Source of the DNA: Gammaproteobacteria bacterium
Lineage (GTDB): Bacteria; Pseudomonadota; Gammaproteobacteria; Steroidobacterales; Rariloculaceae
DNA length: 18,788 bases
NCBI GenBank assembly: GCA_017577365.1
Contig: PKRJ01000065.1
Location: forward strand, 1 to 18,788
Direction of reading: 5' to 3'
The position numbers and the translations under genes were made by a program. Shown one piece after another: positions 1 to 6,947 of this stretch. Within the stretch, counting starts at the first letter, position 1, and every line of letters starts with the position of its first letter. A model generated the notes under the pieces. That model was not told where the DNA came from. It saw only the letters and a list, made by a program, of their open reading frames with translations, and ran no database searches.

Positions 1-2254
1 CCGACACGGAGCTCAAGCTCATCGCCGCCGCGGCGAGCATCGGCGACAGCAGCCAGCCGGTGAGCGGATAGAGCAGGCCCGCGGCGATCGGCACGCTGAG
101 CGCGTTGTAGACGAACGCGAAGAACAGGTTCTCGCGCACGTTCCGCATCGTCGCGCGGCTGAGCTTACGCGCCCGCGCGATCGCGCGAAGATCTCCTCGC
201 ACGAGCGTGACGGCCGCGCTCTCGATCGCGACGTCCGTGCCCGTGCCCATCGCGATGCCGACGTCCGCGGTCGCGAGCGCCGGCGCATCGTTGATGCCGT
301 CCCCGGCCATCGCGACCTTCCGTCCCTTCGCACGCAGGCTCGCGACGATCTCGGCCTTGCGATCCGGGAGGACGCTCGCGATGACCTCGTCGATGCCGAG
401 GCGCGCGGCGACCGCCTTCGCCGTCGTCGGGTTGTCGCCGGTCACCATGACGAGATGCACGCCGTCCTCGCGAAGAAGCGCAAGCGCCTCGCGCGTCGTC
501 GCCTTGATCGGATCGGTGACGCCGAAGAGCCCCACGACGGCCGCGCCGTGCACGAGATACATCACGGTCTGCCCTTCGGCACGCAGCGTCTCGGCGCGCG
601 CATCGAGGTCGCCGGCCTCGAGCCCGAGCGCCTCGAGCAGCGCGCGGTTGCCGACCGCCGCTCGCGTGCCGCCGACGACTCCGACGACGCCTTTGCCCGT
701 CAGCGACTCGAAATCCTCGACCGGCTCGAGCGGGATGCCGCGCTCGCGCGCGGCTTCGACGATTGCGCTCGCGAGCGGATGTTCGCTGCCCGCCTCGAGG
801 CTCGCGGCAATCGCGAGCATTCCGGTTTCGTCGAGCGCGCCGGCCGCGACGATCGAGACGACTCTCGGCCTGCCTTCGGTCAACGTTCCGGTCTTGTCCA
901 CGACGAGGGTGTCGATCTCGCGGAGCCGCTCGATCGCCTCGGCGTTCTTGAACAGCACGCCGACGCTCGCGCCCTTGCCGACCGCGACCATGATCGACAT
1001 CGGCGTCGCGAGACCGAGCGCGCACGGGCACGCGATGATCAGCACGGCGATCGCGTTGATCAGCGCATACGCCATCGCCGGCTCCGGGCCCGCGAGCGAC
1101 CAGACGACGAACGTCGCGATCGCGATCGCGACGACGGCCGGGACGAACCACGCCGCGACGGTATCGGCGAGGCGCTGCACCGGCGCGCGCGTCCGTTGAG
1201 CCTGCGCGACCATCTCGACGATCTGCGCGAGCAGCGTCTCGCTGCCGACGCGCTCGGCCACCATGATCAGCGTGCCGGTGCCGTTCACGGAGCCCGCGAC
1301 CAACGCGTCGCCCTCTCGCTTCTCGACCGGGATCGGCTCGCCGGTCAGCATCGATTCGTCGACCGCGCTCCGCCCCGACAGCACGCGGCCGTCGACCGGC
1401 ACCTTCTCGCCCGGCCTGACGCGCAGCCGATCTCCGGGCACGATGTGCTCACGCGGCACGTCTTCCTCGCTGCCGTCCGCGTTCACGCGCCGCGCCGTCT
1501 TCGGCGCGAGCCCGAGCAATGCGCGGATCGCGCTGCCCGTGCGGCTGCGCGCGCGAAGCTCGAGCACCTGACCGAGCAGCACGAGCGTGACGATCACGGC
1601 CGCGGCCTCGAAATACACGCCGACCTCGCCGCCGTGGCCGCGAAACGCGGCGGGAAAGATCCCGGGCACGAGCACCGCGGCGACGCTGTAGACGTACGCG
1701 GCCGCGACGCCGAGCGCGATCAGCGTGAACATGTTGAGCCGCCGTGCAACGACGGACTGCCAGCCGCGCACGAGGAACGGCCAGCCGCCCCACAGCACGA
1801 CCGGCGTCGCGAGCAGCAAGCCGATCCAATTCATCGTCGCGCCGCCGAGACCGCCGAGCGGCAGCCCCGGGATCATCTCGGCCATCGCGACGACGAAGAG
1901 CGGCAGCGTCAGCACGGCGCTCATGACGAAGCGCCGCGTCATGTCGCGCAGCTCTTCGTTCGCAGGCTCATCCTCGAGCGGGACCATCGGCTCGAGCGCC
2001 ATGCCGCAGATCGGGCAGGCGCCGGGCGCGTCACGGACGATCTCCGGATGCATCGGGCACGTCCACTGCGTGCGGCCCGCTGGAGCGTGCGGCCGCGTCG
2101 CCGCGCGACGCGCGGTATGCCCCGCCGCATGGCAGTGCGCGCCGCCGCTCTCGCCGTCCAGATGTCCGCCGTGAGCGCCGGGCTCCGGGCTGTGGCAGCA
2201 GCCGTGCCGGACGCCCGCGGCGTGCGAAGCTTCCTCTCTCGTCGTCTCGGTCAT
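1..2254 (-). CDS. copA: Copper-translocating P1B-type ATPase (partial, C-terminus beyond window)
   Basis: Inner-membrane ATPase that pumps Cu(I) out of the cytoplasm. The 751 codons present hold, in order: a His/Cys-rich leader (residues 11-46); a heavy-metal-binding segment with TCPMHPEIVRDAPGACPICGM (65-85, written here as the family signature CPMHP...CPICGM); transmembrane helices; the LTGEP actuator loop; the CPC metal-site motif (C409-P-C411); the phosphorylation motif DKTGT with D453; HP (SEHPLA); GDGIND; and the final helices with YN and MSLSS, both typical of Cu(I) pumps. Only the last few tens of residues are missing. The usual N-terminal GMTCxxC ferredoxin-like domains are absent and are replaced by the leader and Cys/Met-rich module. 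The ATG at 2254 follows a purine-rich AGGGCGAGGG. It is transcribed divergently from the CueR-type gene through the promoter at 2288-2318. The subfamily call is firm; the SilP/CopA sub-type naming is less so. Confidence 0.95.
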   Translation of the reverse strand, partial: MTETTREEASHAAGVRHGCCHSPEPGAHGGHLDGESGGAHCHAAGHTARRAATRPHAPAGRTQWTCPMHPEIVRDAPGACPICGMALEPMVPLEDEPANEELRDMTRRFVMSAVLTLPLFVVAMAEMIPGLPLGGLGGATMNWIGLLLATPVVLWGGWPFLVRGWQSVVARRLNMFTLIALGVAAAYVYSVAAVLVPGIFPAAFRGHGGEVGVYFEAAAVIVTLVLLGQVLELRARSRTGSAIRALLGLAPKTARRVNADGSEEDVPREHIVPGDRLRVRPGEKVPVDGRVLSGRSAVDESMLTGEPIPVEKREGDALVAGSVNGTGTLIMVAERVGSETLLAQIVEMVAQAQRTRAPVQRLADTVAAWFVPAVVAIAIATFVVWSLAGPEPAMAYALINAIAVLIIACPCALGLATPMSIMVAVGKGASVGVLFKNAEAIERLREIDTLVVDKTGTLTEGRPRVVSIVAAGALDETGMLAIAASLEAGSEHPLASAIVEAARERGIPLEPVEDFESLTGKGVVGVVGGTRAAVGNRALLEALGLEAGDLDARAETLRAEGQTVMYLVHGAAVVGLFGVTDPIKATTREALALLREDGVHLVMVTGDNPTTAKAVAARLGIDEVIASVLPDRKAEIVASLRAKGRKVAMAGDGINDAPALATADVGIAMGTGTDVAIESAAVTLVRGDLRAIARARKLSRATMRNVRENLFFAFVYNALSVPIAAGLLYPLTGWLLSPMLAAAAMSLSSVS

Positions 2255-2287
2255 GAGCGTCGCCCTCGCCCTTCCGATCGCGCCGTC

Positions 2288-2318
2288 AGCATGCCGCTTC
2301 CCATGATGGGAAGGTCAA
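2288..2318 (-). promoter_or_regulatory. CueR-type copA promoter with dyad operator in a 19-bp spacer
   Basis: Read on the minus strand: -35 TTGACC (2318-2313), a 19-bp spacer, and -10 CATGCT (2293-2288), about 30 bp before the copA ATG. A perfect odd-centred dyad, CTTCCCATGATGGGAAG (2297-2313), fills the spacer. An over-long 19-bp spacer with a central dyad is the hallmark of MerR-family activated promoters. The TTGACC-TTCCC...GGAAG arrangement closely matches the known E. coli copA promoter. The adjacent CueR-type gene is the expected activator. Confidence 0.9.
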
Positions 2319-2331
2319 GCCGAAGCGGAGT

Positions 2332-2787
2332 ATGCTGGAACGTATGGCGAAAACGAGACGGAACGCGCGCACGCTCGACGACCGGCGGCGCGAGGGCTAC
2401 TTGAGCATCGGCGAGGCGGCCGAGGCGACCGGCGTGTCGGCGAAGATGATCCGCTACTACGAGTCGATTGGCTTGATGCCGAAGGCGACACGAACGGTCG
2501 CGAACTATCGCGTCTACGGTCCCGAGGATCTGCACACGCTGCGTTTCATCCGCCGCGCGCGAGATCTCGGCTTCCCGATCGAGCAGATTCGGATACTGCT
2601 TTCACTGTGGCAACGACGACGGCCGAGCGCCGAGGTCAAGCGCGTCGCGCTCGTCCACATCGAGGAGCTCGAGCGAAAGATACGTTCGCTCGACGAGATG
2701 CGGCGCACGCTGCTGCATCTCGTCGAGCATTGCCACGGCGACGAGCGGCCCGCATGCCCGATCATCGACGAGCTCGCGAAACCTTGA
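2332..2787 (+). CDS. cueR: CueR-like MerR-family copper-responsive regulator
   Basis: Cytoplasmic Cu(I) sensor that activates the divergent copper pump. From the ATG at 2332 (151 aa), the winged-helix N-terminus begins at YLSIGEAAEATGVSAKMIRYYE (about residues 23-44, abbreviated: SIGEAAEATGVS then MIRYYE), followed by the wing and a long dimerisation helix (about 102-131). The metal loop CHGDERPACPIID places C134 and C142 eight residues apart, exactly as in CueR C112/C120 followed by CPII. The protein carries about 20 extra basic residues before the usual CueR start. A second ATG at 2344 would remove four of them; neither start has an ideal ribosome-binding site (GCGGAG ends just before 2332), so the start is uncertain. 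CueR lacks the histidine-rich tail seen in some enterobacterial members here. Confidence 0.93.
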   Translation: MLERMAKTRRNARTLDDRRREGYLSIGEAAEATGVSAKMIRYYESIGLMPKATRTVANYRVYGPEDLHTLRFIRRARDLGFPIEQIRILLSLWQRRRPSAEVKRVALVHIEELERKIRSLDEMRRTLLHLVEHCHGDERPACPIIDELAKP

Positions 2788-2838
2788 TGCCGTTATACTC
2801 GCATCCGGCCCGGGCGCCTCGGACGACGCGCGAGCCGC

Positions 2839-2859
2839 TTCATGAGGCAATTTCATGAG
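2839..2859. repeat. Direct repeat TTCATGAG upstream of the small-protein/transporter cassette
   Basis: Two exact copies of TTCATGAG (2839-2846 and 2852-2859), 13 bp apart, lie 20 bp upstream of the ATG at 2879. Each contains the palindrome TCATGA. They sit in the 91-bp gap between cueR and the cassette, followed by an AT-rich TAATAA (2861-2866) that could be a -10 element, and by the ribosome-binding site GGGAGGAG. A regulatory role is possible but not shown by sequence alone. The rest of the gap holds only a lone TTATACT-like stretch at about 2795-2801. Confidence 0.3.
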
Positions 2860-2878
2860 CTAATAAACGGGAGGAGCG

Positions 2879-3064
2879 ATGGCAACGAGCGATATCGCGA
2901 CGCGAGCCGCGCAAGCCGAGGAACACGCCGATCCCGGCGCATTGGCCGGCGAAGCCGAGCCGTGGGAGCCGTGGGAAACTCGCTTGGTCGTCGCGAGTCT
3001 CGCCACGGGCGCCGCGGCGCTCGTCGTGCTCGGCTGGCTCGTCGATCACTTCATCCTGTCGTGA
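2879..3064 (+). CDS. Small single-pass membrane protein (61 aa), unknown function
   Basis: A 61-residue protein with an acidic/Ala-rich cytosolic N-terminus (about residues 1-35, ending in WEPWETR) and one hydrophobic helix (about 36-60, VVASLATGAAALVVLGWLV). The start is well set by GGGAGGAG six to nine bases before the ATG. Its TGA overlaps the GTG of the next gene (GTGA), so the two are translationally coupled, and a transporter of the YeiH family follows. I do not recognise the family. The tight coupling suggests an accessory subunit or membrane anchor for the transporter or for the 82-aa partner, which is inference. Confidence 0.75.
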   Translation: MATSDIATRAAQAEEHADPGALAGEAEPWEPWETRLVVASLATGAAALVVLGWLVDHFILS

Positions 3065-3309
3065 GCGATCGCGCCGAGCCGATCGAGCTCACGCTCACGT
3101 ACGAGGCCGGCGCGTGGCACGCGGCCGGCGCGGGCGTGGCGGTGAGCCATCCCGAGCTCGCGCGCCTCGACGAGCTCCTGATCGAAGCGTTTCGCGTCGA
3201 GGGCCGAGCACGGCGCGTTCACGTGCGCTTCGATCGGACCGCGCTCCCGCCGTGGCTCCGCCAATATCAATCGCACTATTTCAACTACGTGCTCCGTATC
3301 GACGAATAG
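3061..3309 (+). CDS. 82-aa soluble conserved-looking protein, unknown function
   Basis: Starts at GTG 3061, overlapping the preceding stop by four bases, and ends 19 bp before the transporter gene. The protein is compact with alternating beta-like stretches (IELTLTYEAGAWHAAGAG), a helix (ELARLDELLIEAFRVEG), a strand (VHVRFD) and an aromatic C-terminus with WLRQYQSHYFNYVLRI. No signal peptide, membrane helix or metal motif is visible. It may belong to a small DUF family that co-occurs with YeiH-type transporters, but I cannot name it with confidence. An upstream in-frame ATG near 2842 is less likely because it would run through the whole preceding gene in another frame and lacks a ribosome-binding site as good as that of 2879. 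Confidence 0.7.
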   Translation: MSDRAEPIELTLTYEAGAWHAAGAGVAVSHPELARLDELLIEAFRVEGRARRVHVRFDRTALPPWLRQYQSHYFNYVLRIDE

Positions 3310-3328
3310 CGTTCTAGGGGGGGGCCGC

Positions 3329-4822
3329 ATGACGAACCGGCGTTGGACCAGCGGCATGCTGACGACCGAGGACTGGTGGGCGGTCTGGATAGGGCTCGCG
3401 ATCTACGCCCTGAGCCTCTTGTCGCTCGCCGGCTTCGATGCCTTGGGTTGGATGACGCGTCCGCGCTCCTGGGAGTGGACGGACGTCGTCGGCGAGTTCG
3501 AGTGGAGCAAGCTGCTCCGCGTGACGGGCGGGGGCTATTCGACGTGGCATCCGCTCGCCGCATGGCTCGTCACGTACGTCGCGTTCACCGGCCTCCTGTC
3601 GATCGGCGCGTACTTTCAGCGGCTCGACCTCAAGCGCTTCGTGCTCGGCTTCACGGCGATCTTCGTCATCACTTGGGCGTGCTGGATCGTCGGCAACGAG
3701 ATGCACCTCGCCGCGGTCGACGCGGTGGTCGACGGCCGGAACGCGTATCGAGAACGCGGGCTCTCCTGGGGGCTGCAGCTCGGCGAAGGCGCGCCGTACC
3801 TGCTCGCGCTGCTCGCGGGTCTTGCGATCGGGAACTTCGCCAAAGGATGGGCCGAGAAGCTGCGCGAGGCGGCGAAGCCGGAGTGGTTCATCAAGACCGC
3901 GATCGTCTTTCTCGGCGTGAATCTCGGCGCGATGACGCTCGAGGCAACCGATTTCGCGCTCGACCTGATCCTGACCGGCGCCGCGGCGACCTTCGTCGCC
4001 TATCTCTTCTTCTGGCCGCTCGTCTACACGCTCGGGCGGCGGGTCTTCAAGCTCAAGCGCGACGCCGCGGCCGTGCTGTCGTCCGGCATTTCGATCTGCG
4101 GCGTGTCCGCCGCGATCGCGACCGGCGGCGCGATCCGCGCGCGGCCGATCATTCCGGTCACGGTATCGATGCTCGTCGTCGTGTTCGCGATGATCGAGCT
4201 CCTGGTCTTGCCGGGGGTCTACACCGCGCTGTTTCCTGATCAGCCCATCGTGAACGGCGCGGCGATGGGCATGACGGTCAAGACCGACGGCGCGGACGCC
4301 GCGGCCGGCGCGCTCCTCGACGAGCTGATGATCGCCCGGCACCTGCAAGAGACCGGCGAGCAGTGGCGAAGCGGTTGGATCCTGAGCTCCGCGGTGCTCA
4401 CGAAGCTCTGGATCGACGTGTTCATCGGCCTCTGGACGTTCGTGCTCGCGCTCGTCTGGGTCTACAAGGTCGAGCGCAGACCGGACCGGGTCACCGTCGG
4501 CGCGTCGGAGATCTGGTTCCGCTTTCCGAAGTTCGTGCTCGGATACGTCGCGACGTGGCTCACCTTCCTCGCGATCGCGATGCTTTCGCCGGAGCACGCC
4601 GAGACGCTCGATGCGGGCACGAGCGCGCTGCAGAGCCCGATGCGCCACATGATGTTCATGCTGACGTTCGTCGCGATCGGCATCGTGACCGACTTCTCGA
4701 AGCTGAAAGGCATGGGCCGTCTGGCCGTGCTATACGCGGTCGCGCTCGCGTTCGTGATCGCGCCGATCGCTTACGTCGTCGCGTGGATCTTCCACCGCGG
4801 GCTCGTGCCGCCGCTCGCCTAG
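3329..4822 (+). CDS. YeiH/UPF0324-family putative sulfate (anion) exporter, long form
   Basis: A 497-aa polytopic membrane protein with roughly 11-12 hydrophobic segments. The family signature lies at about 251-270: SSGISICGVSAAIATGGAIR, matching the SSICGxSAxxA motif of YeiH (Cons_hypoth698) transporters. Classical YeiH proteins are about 350 aa; this one has extra N-terminal segments (about 1-150), an expanded loop with two conserved-looking stretches (EMHLAAVDAVVDGRNAYRERG) and a loop near 310-345 rich in small and acidic residues. A GGGGGG ribosome-binding site precedes the ATG. It is the last gene of a three-gene unit with the 61-aa and 82-aa proteins. The 'sulfate exporter' label is a database convention and the true substrate is unknown. 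Its last 93 bp overlap a convergent minus-strand gene. Confidence 0.85.
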   Translation: MTNRRWTSGMLTTEDWWAVWIGLAIYALSLLSLAGFDALGWMTRPRSWEWTDVVGEFEWSKLLRVTGGGYSTWHPLAAWLVTYVAFTGLLSIGAYFQRLDLKRFVLGFTAIFVITWACWIVGNEMHLAAVDAVVDGRNAYRERGLSWGLQLGEGAPYLLALLAGLAIGNFAKGWAEKLREAAKPEWFIKTAIVFLGVNLGAMTLEATDFALDLILTGAAATFVAYLFFWPLVYTLGRRVFKLKRDAAAVLSSGISICGVSAAIATGGAIRARPIIPVTVSMLVVVFAMIELLVLPGVYTALFPDQPIVNGAAMGMTVKTDGADAAAGALLDELMIARHLQETGEQWRSGWILSSAVLTKLWIDVFIGLWTFVLALVWVYKVERRPDRVTVGASEIWFRFPKFVLGYVATWLTFLAIAMLSPEHAETLDAGTSALQSPMRHMMFMLTFVAIGIVTDFSKLKGMGRLAVLYAVALAFVIAPIAYVVAWIFHRGLVPPLA

Positions 4823-5191
4823 GCGGCATGCGGCCGCGCGCAGACGCCGGTAACGTTCGACGTGCTCGCGCGCGAACGTGACGGCCTCACGCTCGCGACG
4901 CCGCCAACGCGCGAGATAGCCGAGGCGCGTCATGCGCTGCGTGCCCCACTGCTGCACGACGTGGTAGTACTCGTGCAGCACGTGCATGTCCCGCGCGTAG
5001 AACTCGCCCGGCGACAGGCTCGTGTAGATGCGCCACGGCCGCGTGACCGAGCCGTGGCGCGCGCCGATCACGGCGAGATGACAGCGCACGTAGAGCGGCC
5101 TGTAGACGACCTCGATTCGATCGACGGCCGCTTTTCCGAAGAGCGCCTCCAGCGCGAAGCGCACGTCGGAAGGCGCGACGTATCGGCTCAC
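4730..5191 (-). CDS. Putative small zinc metallopeptidase-like protein (HEYYH)
   Basis: Begins at GTG 5191, overlapping the dusB stop by four bases (GTGA), which supports translational coupling. The 153-aa product has VLHEYYHVVQQW with H73-E74-x-x-H77, a zinc-metallopeptidase HExxH signature, then an ErEA motif (E100/E102) suited to a third ligand. The preceding part (IYTSLSPGEFYARD) is typical of short HExxH proteins. There is no signal peptide or membrane helix. The last 30 codons (residues 124-153) run antisense through the end of the YeiH-family gene and encode a charged Arg/Asp/Glu-rich tail of low complexity, probably read-through rather than a domain. The family is not recognised beyond HExxH, and the substrate is unknown. 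A longer frame extends upstream inside dusB but would be in the wrong frame of that gene. Confidence 0.65.
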   Translation of the reverse strand: MSRYVAPSDVRFALEALFGKAAVDRIEVVYRPLYVRCHLAVIGARHGSVTRPWRIYTSLSPGEFYARDMHVLHEYYHVVQQWGTQRMTRLGYLARWRRREREAVTFAREHVERYRRLRAAACRLGERRHEPAVEDPRDDVSDRRDHERERDRV

Positions 5192-6198
5192 GCCGCGCGA
5201 TCCGCCTGCCACCCGCTTCCGGCCTCCAGGGCGTCGAAATAATTCGCGGCGAGCTCGAGCTGCCGCTCGGGGGATTCCGCGCGATACGCGATCTCGAGAA
5301 ACGCGGCGTGCTCCGGCCGGCCGCGCGCGTACCAGCCGAGATGCTTGCGCGCGATGCGCACGCCGCGCGTCTCGCCGTAGAATGCATGGAGCGCGCGCAT
5401 GTGATCGAGCAACACGTCGCGCACCTCGGCGATCGACGGCTCCGGCAAATGCCGACCGGTCGCGAGGAAATGCGCGATCTCGCGGAAGATCCACGGCCTG
5501 CCCTGCGCGGCGCGGCCGATCATCAATGCGTCGGCGCCGGTGATCTCGAGCACGTGCCTTGCTTTGAGCGGCGAGTCGATATCGCCGTTCGCGACGACGG
5601 GAATACGGACCGCCTGCTTCACCGCGGCGATCGTCTCGTACTCCGCCTCGCCTTCGTAGCGCATGTCGCGAGTCCGGCCGTGCACGGCGAGCGCGGCAAT
5701 GCCCGCGGCCTCGGCGATGCGCGCGATGCGCACGGCATTCTTGTTGCGCGAGTCGTAGCCGGTACGAATCTTCAACGTCACCGGGACGTCGACGGCCGCG
5801 ACGACGGCGTCGAGTATTCGACCGACGAGCGCCTCGTCACGCAGCAGCGCGGAACCGGCCCATGCGCTGCACACCTTCTTCGCGGGGCAGCCCATGTTGA
5901 TGTCGATGATCTGCGCGCCGAGATCGACGTTGATCCGCGCCGCCTCCGCGAGCTGCCGCGGGTCCGCGCCGACGATCTGCACGCCGACGGGCGCGGGCTC
6001 CCCGGCGTGATCGAGTCGATGACGGCTCTTCGACGTGCTCCACAGCCTCGTATCCGCCGTCGTCATCTCGGACACGGCGTATCCGGCACCGAGGCGCTTG
6101 CACAGCAGCCGGAACGGCTTGTCGGTCACCCCCGCCATCGGCGCGAGAATCAGCGGCGGGTCGATGCGATACGGGCCGATCATCATGATGCCGCGCAT
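5188..6198 (-). CDS. dusB: tRNA-dihydrouridine synthase, DusB type
   Basis: FMN-dependent cytosolic enzyme that reduces a uridine in the tRNA D-loop to dihydrouridine. Family blocks seen in order (numbering from ATG 6198, 336 aa): IGPYRIDPPLILAPMAGVTDKPFR with the FMN-binding APMAGVTD (about 19-26); NMGCPAKKV with catalytic C104, then AGSALL; KIRTGYD; AVHGRTR; VVANGDI; GADALMIGRAAQGRPWIF; and a C-terminal helical tRNA-binding region. NMGCPAKKV...AGSALL and GRAAQGRPWIF point to DusB rather than DusA or DusC. The start could be 6198, or ATG 6186 (which gives MMIGPYRI); a GAAGGTG lies 11 bases before 6198. Unlike many gammaproteobacteria it is not followed by fis: the downstream coupled gene is the HExxH protein. 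It lies 58 bp after the HPF-cold-shock gene, so they may be co-transcribed. Confidence 0.92.
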   Translation of the reverse strand: MRGIMMIGPYRIDPPLILAPMAGVTDKPFRLLCKRLGAGYAVSEMTTADTRLWSTSKSRHRLDHAGEPAPVGVQIVGADPRQLAEAARINVDLGAQIIDINMGCPAKKVCSAWAGSALLRDEALVGRILDAVVAAVDVPVTLKIRTGYDSRNKNAVRIARIAEAAGIAALAVHGRTRDMRYEGEAEYETIAAVKQAVRIPVVANGDIDSPLKARHVLEITGADALMIGRAAQGRPWIFREIAHFLATGRHLPEPSIAEVRDVLLDHMRALHAFYGETRGVRIARKHLGWYARGRPEHAAFLEIAYRAESPERQLELAANYFDALEAGSGWQADRAA

Positions 6199-6256
6199 TG
6201 TACACGCGGCACCTTCGACGCGACGCACGACGAAACGGTAGCGAAAAGCCTCGGCC

Positions 6257-6856
6257 CTATGCGCTGCGCCTCGCGACGAGATAGACGGTGCTCGCTTGAG
6301 GGCCTTCGTCGCCGTCTTCTTCGTTGAACCGGACCTCGTCGCCGACGCGGAGGTCGTCGAAGTCGGTGTTGACGACGCTGTTGCGGTGAAAATAGATCGA
6401 ACGTCCTTCCGGCGTCGTGATGCGGCCGGAATCGCGCTCCGGGAACAGCACCTCGATCGTGCCGTGCGGCGGGCCCTCGCGGGTCTTTACCCGCCCGCGA
6501 GCGATGCGGATCCAGTCCTCGAGCTGGCGGCGAGCTGCGTCGAAGGAATCGCGCATCGCGACGTAGACGTCCTCATGGGAGTGGTTTTTGGCCGGATCCC
6601 GGCCCGCGACGATCACGGCACCCGGCACGCGGACGTCGACGAGCACCCGGTAGAGCTTGCCCTTGCGCTTCCGGCGATGCGGGGCCTCGATCGTCACGCG
6701 GCAGCTGACGATCTCCGGCACGAAGCGCTCGAGCTCGAGCGCCCGCTCCCTCGCCGCCGCCTCGATGGCCTCCGATCGGCCGAGATTGCGAAACGTGATC
6801 TCGAGCGGGACCTGCATCGATTTCGATGATCCCATCGGGGTCCGGCCGGCCGCCAT
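6257..6856 (-). CDS. HPF/RaiA ribosome-associated domain fused to a cold-shock-like domain
   Basis: A 199-aa cytosolic protein. Residues about 14-125 form a HPF/RaiA (S30EA) fold: LEITFRNLGRSEAIEAAARE, the basic stretch PHRRKRKGKLYRVLVDV, and the helix DVYVAMRDSFDAARRQLED. Residues about 131-195 look like an OB-fold cold-shock domain: HGTIEVLFPERDSGRITT, IYFHRNSVV (the RNP2-like position) and LRVGDEVRFNEEDGDEGPQA. HPF proteins bind the 30S A/P-site region in hibernation; the cold-shock half should bind RNA. Together they suggest a stress-responsive ribosome factor. The ATG at 6856 has GGTGA seven bases upstream; internal ATGs at 6835 and 6817 (the latter at MQVPLEIT) are alternatives. The unusual acidic EEDGDEG loop lies in the cold-shock half. 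The function is inferred from domains only. Confidence 0.88.
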   Translation of the reverse strand: MAAGRTPMGSSKSMQVPLEITFRNLGRSEAIEAAARERALELERFVPEIVSCRVTIEAPHRRKRKGKLYRVLVDVRVPGAVIVAGRDPAKNHSHEDVYVAMRDSFDAARRQLEDWIRIARGRVKTREGPPHGTIEVLFPERDSGRITTPEGRSIYFHRNSVVNTDFDDLRVGDEVRFNEEDGDEGPQASTVYLVARRSA

Positions 6857-6947
6857 CCGTATTCACCGCGACCGGCGCCGGAGACCGGCCCGCCGAAGGC
6901 CCGGCCGCCGGAGTTCGGACTTGCTTCACGGCGCGCAGGCGGCGCCG

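Noticed and set aside
455..2404. A long plus-strand open frame opposite the copper pump
   Set aside because: The translation is rich in Arg, Asp, His and Glu, as expected for the complement of a GC-rich gene; it has no family motifs, and the opposite strand encodes a complete P-type ATPase.
2842..3309. A longer 155-codon version of the 82-aa protein
   Set aside because: The first 73 codons would overlap the 61-aa gene in another frame with Arg-rich composition; the GTG at 3061 with stop/start overlap is the more natural start.
3314..4648. A minus-strand open frame opposite the YeiH-type gene
   Set aside because: Same antisense composition bias; the plus strand gives a clear polytopic transporter with the family signature.
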